From NCBI GenBank assembly GCA_001823215.1, contig MHTV01000013.1, positions 1 through 34,966 on the forward strand: a stretch of 34,966 nt of DNA, written 5' to 3'. Below are positions 23,339 through 31,383 of the stretch, in pieces. How positions within the stretch are numbered: the first letter of the stretch is position 1; each line of letters opens with the position of its first letter. Source of the DNA: Candidatus Wildermuthbacteria bacterium RIFCSPHIGHO2_02_FULL_45_25. GTDB taxonomy: Bacteria > Patescibacteriota > Minisyncoccia > Minisyncoccales > UBA10102. The translations under genes were made by a program, and so were the position numbers. A model generated the notes under the pieces. The model ran no database searches, was not told the DNA's origin, and was given only the letters and a program-made list of their open reading frames with translations.

Positions 23339-24499
23339 ATGCGTATTGGTTTTTTTTCTGACACCTATCTGCCCATTGCTCACGGTATTGAGAATTCCAT
23401 GGAATGGTTCCGAAAAGACCTGGAGAGCAGAGGGCACCAAGTAACGGTATTCGCGCCTTTTTATCCAGGATACAAAGACGAGAATCCCAATGTGATCCGT
23501 TTTCGATCGGTGCGTATTTTGCTTAATCGCAATGTGCGGCTCACATTTCATACTCCAAAAAATTCCTCCACGCGAATCTCCGATATCCCGCTTGATATTA
23601 TTCATGCTCACAGCACCTTTTCTTTGGGGCTTTTGGGTAGAAAAATCGCGCGCGCCAAAAACATCCCATTTGTATATACTCATCATTCCAACTATTTTGA
23701 ATACGCAAAGCTCTTTTACCCCGAGCGCGTCGTCATGCCGTGGATTGCCATGAAATACACCAAATGGTTTTGCAATCGCGCGGACGGTATTGTCGCTCCC
23801 ACATTAAAAATGCAACATTCATTAGAGGGCATCGGCGCGACAAAACCAATCACCGTTATTCCAACCGGACTCACCTATTTCCCCACGTACTCTCCAGACG
23901 CGCGCGCGCGCATTCGAAAGCGACTTCACATTACAGAGAACGCCGCGGTATTCATCTGTGTGGGCCGTTTGGAGCAAAGTAAAAACATCCAGTATCTCTT
24001 GGAAGCATTCAAGATCGCAAAGCAAAACACGGCCTTGAAAGACGCGATATTGATTGTTGTAGGACAAGGCCCGGATCGCGAGAGATTAGAAAAAATCGCC
24101 TCTGCGCTCCCCGCTGGGTCCGTGCATTTTGCCGGCCGCGTTCCCAATGGAGAGTTAGACGCGTATTACTACGCGGCTGACGTGTTCTCGTTCGCCTCCT
24201 GGATTACCGAGACTCAATGTATCGTCATTGCCGAAGCTCTCTCTCACGCATTACCTGTGCTTGTAATGAAAGACGAATTGTTCGAGCAAGCGATTACGCA
24301 TGGAGAGAATGGGTTTTTGGCAGAAAAAAATAATCCTGCAGATTTTGCAGGATATATGGTCAAACTTGCAACAGAACAAGGCCTGCGAAAAAAACTTTCT
24401 CAAAACGCCCTGCAATCTTCCCGCCAGTTCGCGCAAAATCTCCAGACCGACAAACTTCTCGCGTTTTACAACAAACTCTCACAAGCGAAACAAACATAA
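23339..24499 (+). CDS. GT4-family glycosyltransferase
   Basis: 386 residues with the two-domain GT-B fold. The N-terminal domain starts MRIGFFSDTYLPIAHGIENS, and IIHAHSTFSLGLLGRKIA and FVYTHHSNY are typical acceptor-side motifs. The C-terminal domain has AVFICVGRLEQSKNIQYLLEAF and the EX7E-type motif ETQCIVIAEALSHALPV, where the glutamates hold the nucleotide sugar. Close relatives make glycolipids (diacylglycerol glucosyl- or mannosyltransferases) or cell-wall sugars; the acceptor here is unknown. AGGA seven bases before the ATG serves as ribosome site and TATGAT (about 23323-23328) as -10, giving a very short leader. The 37-bp inverted repeat ends 24 bases upstream of the ATG. Confidence 0.88.
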   Translation: MRIGFFSDTYLPIAHGIENSMEWFRKDLESRGHQVTVFAPFYPGYKDENPNVIRFRSVRILLNRNVRLTFHTPKNSSTRISDIPLDIIHAHSTFSLGLLGRKIARAKNIPFVYTHHSNYFEYAKLFYPERVVMPWIAMKYTKWFCNRADGIVAPTLKMQHSLEGIGATKPITVIPTGLTYFPTYSPDARARIRKRLHITENAAVFICVGRLEQSKNIQYLLEAFKIAKQNTALKDAILIVVGQGPDRERLEKIASALPAGSVHFAGRVPNGELDAYYYAADVFSFASWITETQCIVIAEALSHALPVLVMKDELFEQAITHGENGFLAEKNNPADFAGYMVKLATEQGLRKKLSQNALQSSRQFAQNLQTDKLLAFYNKLSQAKQT

Positions 24500-24530
24500 A
24501 AGGGCTGTCTTTTGGCAGCCCTTTTTCTTT
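24499..24530 (+). terminator. Shared terminator between the glycosyltransferase and purD
   Basis: AAAGGGCTG (24499-24507) pairs with CAGCCCTTT (24516-24524), followed by TTCTTT on the plus strand and by TTTTATG on the minus strand. It serves both convergent genes. Confidence 0.8.
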
Positions 24531-24553
24531 GCGATTGCTCTTTGTCCACTCGT

Positions 24554-25761
24554 CTATGAGAGTCCTTGCGCAATATCGGTGCGATACCAACTGCCTTCGA
24601 ATGATATGCGCCGCACATTCGCATAGCATACCTGTTGCGCCTCCGCGAAACTCTTCCCGCAAGCGGCTATCGTCAGAACGCGACCTGCGGTTGTTCCTCC
24701 ATTCCGCATTCCACCCTTAAATACAAAGATACGCGGATCAAGGTTTTGCAACCCGTAAACCTGAAACCCTATTTGTGGCGTGCCGGGATATCCCGCAGAA
24801 GCTATCACCACGCCAACACACACCTCCTCCGCCCATTGCAACGAAAGCACATCCAACGTTCCATCAATCGTTGCCTCGATTACAGATGACAACGGAGTAA
24901 TCATGCGCGGCAGTATAACTTGAGCTTCCGGATCCCCAAACCGGACATTAAATTCCAGAACCTTCAACCCTTCTGCGGTCAGCATGAATCCGACATAGAG
25001 CACACCATGGAATGGCATGCCTTTATCGGCCATTGCATCCAGCGTTCGTTGAATACTTTCTTTAGCTTGGCGCTCCAGTTCCTCATTCCAGAATTCAGAT
25101 GGACTGTATGCGCCCATTCCGCCCGTATTGGGACCCGTATTTCTCTCGCCGGCAGTTTTGTAGTCGCATGCAGTAACCAGCGGCCGCGCGAATGTCCGGC
25201 CGTTGCAGAATGCGAATACACTTACTTCGCGGCCAACCAACATTTTTTCAAAGAGAATCGTGTTTCCCGAATCCCCGAACACCTTTTTTCCCATGAAATC
25301 TGTTACTGCATCCGCCGCCTCCTGCCGGGTGCGAACAATCCGCACACCCTTGCCGGACGCAAGCCCATCCACTTTTATAACAATGGGAAGCTCGCATTGG
25401 TAAGCATATTCTTTTGCCGCTGCGAGACCTGCAGTTATGCAAGCTGACGCAGTCGGAATCCCGCATTTTTGCATCAGCAGTTTTGCGAACGCTTTGCTCC
25501 CTTCCAGCTGTGCCGATGCTTTGGAAGGCCCAAACACATGGAGACCAACCCCCCGCAGATAATCAGAAAGCCCTTCCGCCAACGGATTATCAGGACCAAT
25601 AACTACTGTCGCGGGATATCTTCCCGCGGAATTGGCATTTGCGCATATTGCGATATTCCCCCATTCTTCAAGGCAGATATCTTTTCTGCAACGTGCCCCC
25701 GACAGAGCATTTGGAAGATAGCGTCTTCCCTTGCTCCATCTCCCACTACCAGATACCGCAT
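24554..25761 (-). pseudogene. purD: Phosphoribosylamine-glycine ligase PurD, split by a frameshift
   Basis: ATG 25761 has a good ribosome site (GGAGGAG). The first frame gives MRYLVVGDGAREDAIFQML...NGGISQYAQMPIPREDIPRQ and stops at 25603. The rest continues one base back in another frame: ATVVIGPDNPLAEGLSDY, then EGSKAFAKLLMQKCGIPTA, VIKVDGLASGKG, TGPNTGGMGAYSP and EFNVRFGDPEAQ, all ATP-grasp/GARS signatures, to 24554. Compared with E. coli PurD about 14 residues are missing at the junction. A perfect 7-bp hairpin, CGCGGGA (25610-25616)/TCCCGCG (25622-25628), lies right at the break. PurD makes glycinamide ribonucleotide in purine synthesis, but no other pur genes are seen. Decay, assembly error, or recoding are all possible; decay or error is likelier. 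Confidence 0.75.
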
Positions 25762-25833
25762 ATCTCCTCCACTTTCTTGGATAGAAGGTTCCACTCTTGA
25801 TATTAAAGTAATGTCTCGAACCGTCAACAAATT

Positions 25834-27264
25834 CTACTTCTTTTTCCGCAATTGATACGCGGCAGCATCAAAGGGAGTGCCTTGCAACGCATCCGTCGTG
25901 TAAATATTGCTCGGGTTCCATATCATATATCCCGCATAATCTTCTCCAAGCGCTTGTTTGGTAGCTTCAATTTCAGCTTGCACCATCACTTTGTCGTAAT
26001 TCGCGCCCAAGTCAAAATCTTGCAGCCAAGGCCGCAACTTGGCAATTTTGCGTTCAGGATATAAAAAGCGATAGTGTCTTAATCGTTCCACCGCGGTTTG
26101 CATGGAATATTGCACAACCTCGTAGGGATATTCCGCAGGGTTTGCATACCCTTTAAATCCGTCAGCATAATGCGATGGATATACCATGGGAGCTATGTAA
26201 TCGAAATATCCATACGCGTCCTCGATCACCTGCCCGATTCCCAAATCATCTCGATTGATTGTTGTCAAACCAAATAAATCGGCAGATATTGGCGTGTCGG
26301 GCAGCGTTTCTCTCAAATATGCGAAAAATTCGCTCAATATCTCCCGCCGAGGACTTATCTCATTCCAAAAGGGAAACGTCATATCCTGCATATCTCCATC
26401 AGAAGGAAAACGGATATAGTCAAAATTTATTTCATCAAAGCCGCGAGAAACTGCGTCTTTTGCCAAAGCTCCCACATATTCCCAGTATTCTTTCGCCGCA
26501 GGATCAATCCATGCCAATTCATTCCGATCCAGCCAAAGAGTCTCAACCGAAAAAGCGGGTTTCTCTTGAACCCATTCCTCATTTTTCTCGAGAAGATTAC
26601 TCCTGCTCTGCACCCCCAAATCAGGTCGTGCTTTTGCCAAAATCGGATCCTGAAAAACCGTAATTCTTGCAATCGCATACATGTTTGCTTCGTGGAAGCC
26701 GCGAATGACTCCTTCGATATCGCGGATTCGCTTTTGTTCTGCGCCATATAATTGAGCTGTTTGCACATTCGTATCGTAAGAAATTGTTCCTGAAAAATCT
26801 TTCACGTCAATAACAACCGCGTTGATCTCGCCCGATCTTGCCAAATTTTTTGCGTATTCAATTTTTGTTGGCGAACCCCCGGACCAACCAGTAAGGTACA
26901 CGGCGCGGATTTGAGAAGGCGCCTGCGCTAATTGCCCCTGTGGATTGTACTCTATGACATCTCTTGCCGGAATGTTGGGAGACGGCAAGGGAGAGGGAAT
27001 TTGAGGAGAAAAAAGCAAAGGAGAAAAAACAGGTGAAGGTTCCTCACTTGCTACCGGCGCAGGGGAAGACCGATAGTCCGAGGAAGAAGGAATCACCTCG
27101 TTTGCTCCCGCGATCGGGATAAAACCTCCCTCTGTCTTTTCATATCCAAATACCCAATAAAACGCTCCAGATTGATAATCTTGCCGCAAAAGAAAACCTC
27201 CCAATGCGAACTCCATCAAGAAAGAGAAAAGCAGGATACAAATAGCAATGCGATTTCTAGTCAC
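25834..27264 (-). CDS. Anchored putative glycoside hydrolase (DUF4015-like)
   Basis: 476 residues from a GTG start at 27262-27264. Residues about 6-27 are a membrane anchor (IAICILLFSFLMEFALGGFLL). Residues about 58-105 are a Ser/Pro-rich linker. The TIM-barrel-like domain follows: IRAVYLTGWSGG, INAVVIDVKDFSG, MYAIARITVFQDP, then FDEINFDYIRFPSDG, YFDYIAPMVYPSHY, RPWLQDFDLG and YAGYMIWNPSNIY, the run of strand-end acidic residues expected of this putative glycosidase family. It should face outside and act on wall or surface polysaccharide; the substrate is unknown. The gene starts 20 bases after tRNA-Thr on the same strand, with no ribosome site, so it may be read with the tRNAs. Confidence 0.8.
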   Translation of the reverse strand: MTRNRIAICILLFSFLMEFALGGFLLRQDYQSGAFYWVFGYEKTEGGFIPIAGANEVIPSSSDYRSSPAPVASEEPSPVFSPLLFSPQIPSPLPSPNIPARDVIEYNPQGQLAQAPSQIRAVYLTGWSGGSPTKIEYAKNLARSGEINAVVIDVKDFSGTISYDTNVQTAQLYGAEQKRIRDIEGVIRGFHEANMYAIARITVFQDPILAKARPDLGVQSRSNLLEKNEEWVQEKPAFSVETLWLDRNELAWIDPAAKEYWEYVGALAKDAVSRGFDEINFDYIRFPSDGDMQDMTFPFWNEISPRREILSEFFAYLRETLPDTPISADLFGLTTINRDDLGIGQVIEDAYGYFDYIAPMVYPSHYADGFKGYANPAEYPYEVVQYSMQTAVERLRHYRFLYPERKIAKLRPWLQDFDLGANYDKVMVQAEIEATKQALGEDYAGYMIWNPSNIYTTDALQGTPFDAAAYQLRKKK

Positions 27265-27284
27265 GACGATAGGTAAATATTATG

Positions 27285-27356
27285 AGCCAGGAATGGGATT
27301 TGAACCCATGACCTACGGTTTACGAAACCGTTGCTCTGCCACTGAGCTACCCTGGC
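27285..27356 (-). tRNA. tRNA-Thr (anticodon CGT)
   Basis: 72 bases on the minus strand. Acceptor GCCAGGG pairs with TTCCTGGC (with one G-U), D-arm GCTCAGTGGCAGAGC, anticodon stem ACGGT/ACCGT with loop TTCGTAA giving anticodon CGU, T-arm ATGGGTTCAAATCCCAT. CCA not encoded. Confidence 0.93.
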
Positions 27357-27406
27357 AAATTTCGGTGAGTTGTTCTTCCCCGAAACCATCTTCATCATTA
27401 CTTTTG

Positions 27407-27477
27407 AGCGGGATACCGGAATCGGACCGGCGCCCTATCCTTGGGAAGGATATGTACTACCATTATACTAATCCCGC
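27407..27477 (-). tRNA. tRNA-Gly (anticodon CCC)
   Basis: 71 bases on the minus strand. Acceptor GCGGGAT/ATCCCGC, D-arm AGTATAATGGTAGTAC, anticodon stem TATCC/GGATA with loop TTCCCAA giving anticodon CCC, T-arm GCCGGTCCGATTCCGGT. CCA not encoded. It lies 50 bases upstream of tRNA-Thr on the same strand, so they form a pair. Confidence 0.93.
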
Positions 27478-27513
27478 CTACGCCTCGCCAAAGCCCACGA
27501 GGGCGAAGGCGGG
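27473..27513. repeat. GC-rich palindrome fused to the 5' end of tRNA-Gly
   Basis: CCCGCC (27473-27478), inside the tRNA acceptor end, pairs with GGCGGG (27508-27513), with a second GCC/GGC block inside. The stretch is far more GC-rich than its surroundings. It could compete with the tRNA acceptor stem or be a dispersed repeat. Confidence 0.45.
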
Positions 27514-27561
27514 CTTTACCGAGGATTTCAGCGTGGCAATGCCCGCTCCCTCCAGCAAGAA

Positions 27562-27972
27562 CTACCAAGTAAACGGATTCCACCATATTCGTTTTTCTTC
27601 TTCGCTCGCGCTATCCGCTTCTCCATTTGCGTTGTCTGACGCTAATACTGTTACCACTTCCTCTCCGTGTTTTTTATACAACCCTTGTTCGCGCAATACC
27701 TTTTCCTGATATTCCTGCGTCTGGATAAGAGTTTCTTTTTGCGCTAACTTCTCTTTTTCATGTTCCATATCTTCCAGAGACGCTTGGAATTGCTCCGCTC
27801 TCTCTTTCAGATCAGAACGTTTCGCATTCAACTTGATATTCTGATAAGAGAAAAAAAGAATAACCAAACATGATAGCCCCACAAACAGTATCGAAAAAAT
27901 GACTTTCCTCTTTGCCAGATGTTTTCTTTGCAATCTCGCTGATTGGCGTACACGTATGTTTTTTGTTACCAT
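27562..27972 (-). CDS. FtsB/DivIC-like septum formation initiator protein
   Basis: 136 residues from ATG 27972 (MVTKNIRVRQ). A basic N-terminus is followed by one membrane helix (about 24-45, VIFSILFVGLSCLVILFF) and a coiled coil (about 46-95, with KRSDLKERAEQFQASLEDME), the FtsB/DivIC layout. The tail is acidic and ends in WWNPFTW. Such proteins link FtsL and FtsQ/DivIB in the divisome. An in-frame extension to 28020 is not protein-like. AAGGA lies directly before the ATG. The gene precedes the tRNA-Gly/tRNA-Thr pair on the same strand. Confidence 0.72.
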   Translation of the reverse strand: MVTKNIRVRQSARLQRKHLAKRKVIFSILFVGLSCLVILFFSYQNIKLNAKRSDLKERAEQFQASLEDMEHEKEKLAQKETLIQTQEYQEKVLREQGLYKKHGEEVVTVLASDNANGEADSASEEEKRIWWNPFTW

Positions 27973-28004
27973 ATCCTTATTACCATAACCAGTAAAAATT
28001 TTGC

Positions 28005-28106
28005 ATGAAAACAAAAACAACGTTGCGTGTCATCTGGATCGTGCTCGTAGCTCTCATGGCATTTAGCATGGTCGGCTTTATGATAGCTCCGCTCTTTGGC
28101 GTGTAA
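28005..28106 (+). CDS. 33-residue single-helix membrane peptide
   Basis: ATG 28005, TAA 28104-28106. The product starts MKTKTTLRVIWIVLVALMAF and ends SMVGFMIAPLFGV: a short basic head and one clear membrane helix, with all codons sensible. It is divergent to the FtsB-like gene (33 bases between starts) and ends 52 bases before the lepA stop on the other strand. There is no Shine-Dalgarno; TAAAAA six bases before the ATG is a weak -10. Function unknown; small division- or stress-related membrane peptides are one possibility. Confidence 0.55.
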   Translation: MKTKTTLRVIWIVLVALMAFSMVGFMIAPLFGV

Positions 28107-28158
28107 TGTCTATCGTACCGCGTCTTCCGGATTTATTCAAATGGTACGAAATCTCTTA

Positions 28159-29952
28159 TCAAGCGCGGAACACTTCCAAATATACCCTTGAAGGGATATG
28201 AATTTTCCCTTTTTCGGCCATCTCTTTTTTGCCTTTTTTCTGCCTGTCTAAGAGTTTACGCTTGCGGGTTACGTCTCCGCCATAGAGAGGAGCGGTTACG
28301 TCTTTGCGCTTGGCGCGGATTGTTTCTCTGGCGATAACTTTCCCGTCTGCCGATGCCTGAATAGGAACGGCAAATTGCTGGGGCGGCAGTAAATCTTTTA
28401 ATTTTTCCGCCAACGCTTTGCCCTCCCGATACGCTTTCTCTCGAGAAACAATTTGCGAAAACGCTTCTTCTTTTTCTCCTGCAACCAGCACTTCCAGTTT
28501 CACCAAATCCGCATCTCTCCATTCGGTAATTTGATAATCCATAGACGCCATGCCTTGCGTTACACTTTTGAGTTTATCATAAAAGTCCACCACGATTTCC
28601 CGCAAGGGAACCTCATATAATACAATTAGCGTCCGGTCGTCTAAATTATTCACTTCCAACTGCTGGCCTTCGTAGTTTGCCATGAGCTGAATGATATTTG
28701 AAAAATAAGACGAAGGAGTGATTATTTCAAGCCACACCCACGGCTCTTTGACCGATTGCATCAAGTGTGCTTCCGGAAAATCCGCGGCAGTTTTCACCGA
28801 GAATTGTTTTCCCTTGATATCCCTAATTTCATATTCCACCGACGGGCGGGAAATCACCAAAGAGATTCCGTATTCTCGCTGAATACGTTCTGAAATAATT
28901 TCAGAATGCAAAACTCCCAAAAAACCGCATCGAAATCCGCGGCCCAAGGCCTCATGGGATTCCGGTTCATATTCGAGCGAAGGATCAGACAACTTGAGCT
29001 TCCACAACGCGTCTTTTAAGCTATCGAACAAATCCGTGTCTTCAGGATAAAAACTCACGAATACCACAGGCAATGGCTTTGCGTATCCGGCAAGCGATTT
29101 CACATCCGAGGCCGAGGATAAGGTAATGGTATCTCCAATCCGCACGCGATCTGGTTCTTTAATGCCAGTTGCGATATATCCTATTTCCCCCGCCTTCAAA
29201 CTTTCCGTAGGTTTTTCTTTGGGCGTGAAATATCCGACTTCTTTCGCAGGAGCTTGAAGATTTGTTGCTTTCAAATAGATTGCTTCGTTTGCCAAAACTT
29301 TTCCTTCCATTACGCGCACATACGCCACCACGCCCTTAAAAGCATCAAAGCGGGAATCGAAAATCAGCGCGCGCATGGGAAGCTGTGTTTCCACTTTCGC
29401 TGCAGGAACCTGCCGCACGACTGCTTCCAACAGATGGGGCACGTTGAATCCGGTTTTCCCGGAAATGCGGAAAATTTCTTTTTCATCAATACGCAAAAGT
29501 TCGGCTATAGATTTTGCGACTTCATCAGTTCTGGCAAAAGGCAAGTCAACTTTGTTAACCGCTGGAATAATCACCAAATGTTGTTTCTGCGCGAGTTTTA
29601 GGTTCGCCAACGTCTGCGCCTGAATGCCTTTGGTTGCGTCCACGAGTAAAATAGCTCCTTCCACCGCGGCCAGCGAACGAGACACTTCATAGCTAAAATC
29701 CACATGGCCCGGCGTGTCAATCAAATTCAACATATACTCCTGACCGTCTGCGGGACTTTTGTATGTTAAGCGAATCGGCTGAAGTTTAATGGTAATGCCC
29801 TTCTCGCGCTCCAGCTCCATCTGGTCTAAAAACTGCTCTTTCATGAGACGTTTCTCCACGGTTCCGGTCAATTCCAAAAACCGGTCCGCCAATGTGGATT
29901 TTCCGTGATCAATATGGGCAATGATGCAAAAATTGCGAATTTTTCCTTCCAT
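28159..29952 (-). CDS. lepA: Elongation factor 4 (back-translocating GTPase LepA)
   Basis: 597 residues, standard for LepA. G1 is AHIDHGKSTLADRF (about 12-25), the switch I region EREKGITIK, G3 DTPGHVDF, G4 NKVDLP and G5 SGKTG. EF-G-like domains 2, 3 and 5 follow (GYIATGIKE, RCGFLGVLHSEII, VWLEIITPSSYF). The C-terminal domain unique to LepA has SLRVPARRAL-type content, here LLPPQQFAVPIQA and RKRKLLDRQKKGK. It acts on stalled or assembling ribosomes. It is last in the cca-murJ-lepA unit; AAGGAG overlaps the murJ stop 11 bases before its ATG. Confidence 0.95.
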   Translation of the reverse strand: MEGKIRNFCIIAHIDHGKSTLADRFLELTGTVEKRLMKEQFLDQMELEREKGITIKLQPIRLTYKSPADGQEYMLNLIDTPGHVDFSYEVSRSLAAVEGAILLVDATKGIQAQTLANLKLAQKQHLVIIPAVNKVDLPFARTDEVAKSIAELLRIDEKEIFRISGKTGFNVPHLLEAVVRQVPAAKVETQLPMRALIFDSRFDAFKGVVAYVRVMEGKVLANEAIYLKATNLQAPAKEVGYFTPKEKPTESLKAGEIGYIATGIKEPDRVRIGDTITLSSASDVKSLAGYAKPLPVVFVSFYPEDTDLFDSLKDALWKLKLSDPSLEYEPESHEALGRGFRCGFLGVLHSEIISERIQREYGISLVISRPSVEYEIRDIKGKQFSVKTAADFPEAHLMQSVKEPWVWLEIITPSSYFSNIIQLMANYEGQQLEVNNLDDRTLIVLYEVPLREIVVDFYDKLKSVTQGMASMDYQITEWRDADLVKLEVLVAGEKEEAFSQIVSREKAYREGKALAEKLKDLLPPQQFAVPIQASADGKVIARETIRAKRKDVTAPLYGGDVTRKRKLLDRQKKGKKEMAEKGKIHIPSRVYLEVFRA

Positions 29953-29967
29953 ACGATAACTTACTCC

Positions 29968-31365
29968 TTATCTACCGCTTTTCCGCCAATTCCGCAATCT
30001 CCGCTTTAGTAGAATCGCCAGCAACATTGCTTGCACTCCTCCCGACACAACCAATGCCAAGGGCAACGCAATCACCACTGCCTCCCTGCTTTGCAGGATA
30101 TTTCCTCCTGCTTGCGCAACAGCCAAAGATGAAAAAAACCGCACCAACAAAAAAGCCAAACCGATATTCAGTATCACGCACGCTCCGCCGATCCACGTTG
30201 GGGTTTTGGTATCCTGAAGAGCGAAAAACGCTCTCGTGAGCAAAGGAATCAATGATTGAAATATGATCCCGAATGAAAACACTCCCAGCGCCGCGCCAGT
30301 CAACACAACGTCGTCAGCGCTAAATTCGCCGCTCTGATACAACACACGAACGATCAATTCTCGCAAGAGTAAAATCACGGCCGCGCTTGGCAACGTAAAC
30401 AAAATAATCTTCCTGAAACTCGAAAGAGTCATCTGGATAAATTTTTCTTTGTCTCCTTGCGCCGCCAACTTGGAAAGCAAAGGGAACACCGCCAACGCAA
30501 CCGAAACCCCGATCAAGCTTGCGGGAACTTGTTGAAGAGAATCTGCCACAGAAAAAATTGTAATACTCCCCGTAGAAATCAGGGAAGCAAAAGCAGTCAT
30601 TGCCACCAAATTGATTTGATAAACGCCAGTTCCCAGCGTGCGGGGCAACGCAAGCCGTACCGCTTTCCATGTTGTCTGGTCCATTCCGAACTTTGGCTTC
30701 CATGAAAATCCCGCGCGGAACGCAGACGGCATTTGCACAAGAATATGAAGCGCCACGCCCGCCACTACGCCAACACCCAATCCCGCCAATCCCCATCTGG
30801 GAAGCAAAAATAAAATGCCGACAATAATTCCAACGTTGTAAAAAATGGGAGCCAACGCGTAAAAAAAGAACTTGTTGAAATATTGCAAAACTCCGGAAAA
30901 AATCGAAGACACTCCGAACAGAATAGGACTTAGCAATAAGACGCGGGAAAGCATGGCAAGTTGGCCTTGTTGCATCTCGCTAAATCCCGGAGCCACAAAA
31001 GCAACCAACCATGGCATAAGAAAAAATAACGCAATCGAGCAAGCGCCCGCGAGCAATAAAAGAATATGCAACAGCCGGCTTGCGAAATTCCATGCTTCGT
31101 CTTTTCCCTTTTCCATTTCTTGAGAAAACAAAGGCAAAAACACCGCGGATATGCCGCCCAATACAAACAACGCGTACAACAAATCCGGCACGCGAAACGC
31201 GGCAAAATACACGTCCGCCTGATCTGCCGGCAAACTTCCCACTAGCAACCGATCGCGCACTACTCCAAGCACACGGCTCGCGCCATACGAGAATGCCAAT
31301 AACACCGTAGAAAACCCGATTGTTTTTGACTGCGCGAAAAGAAAACGAGAAAAGTTTATGCGCAT
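29968..31365 (-). CDS. murJ: Lipid II flippase MurJ
   Basis: 465 residues with about 12-13 membrane helices, a MATE/MOP-superfamily pattern. It opens with SYGASRVLGVVRDRLLVGSL, the MurJ signature including conserved Arg residues, and has the helix-1/2 region DVYFAAFRVPDLLYALFVLG. Later come ALPRTLGTGVYQINLV and LTRAFFALQDTKTPTWIG, typical of MviN/MurJ. It flips the peptidoglycan precursor lipid II across the membrane. The gene begins 18 bases after the CCA-enzyme stop and ends 15 bases before lepA, so all three are likely co-transcribed. Confidence 0.92.
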   Translation of the reverse strand: MRINFSRFLFAQSKTIGFSTVLLAFSYGASRVLGVVRDRLLVGSLPADQADVYFAAFRVPDLLYALFVLGGISAVFLPLFSQEMEKGKDEAWNFASRLLHILLLLAGACSIALFFLMPWLVAFVAPGFSEMQQGQLAMLSRVLLLSPILFGVSSIFSGVLQYFNKFFFYALAPIFYNVGIIVGILFLLPRWGLAGLGVGVVAGVALHILVQMPSAFRAGFSWKPKFGMDQTTWKAVRLALPRTLGTGVYQINLVAMTAFASLISTGSITIFSVADSLQQVPASLIGVSVALAVFPLLSKLAAQGDKEKFIQMTLSSFRKIILFTLPSAAVILLLRELIVRVLYQSGEFSADDVVLTGAALGVFSFGIIFQSLIPLLTRAFFALQDTKTPTWIGGACVILNIGLAFLLVRFFSSLAVAQAGGNILQSREAVVIALPLALVVSGGVQAMLLAILLKRRLRNWRKSGR

Positions 31366-31383
31366 GTTAACATCAAAAAGCGT

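Noticed and set aside
27248-27709. 153-codon plus-strand ORF
   Set aside because: It runs antisense through two well-formed tRNA genes and into the FtsB-like gene.
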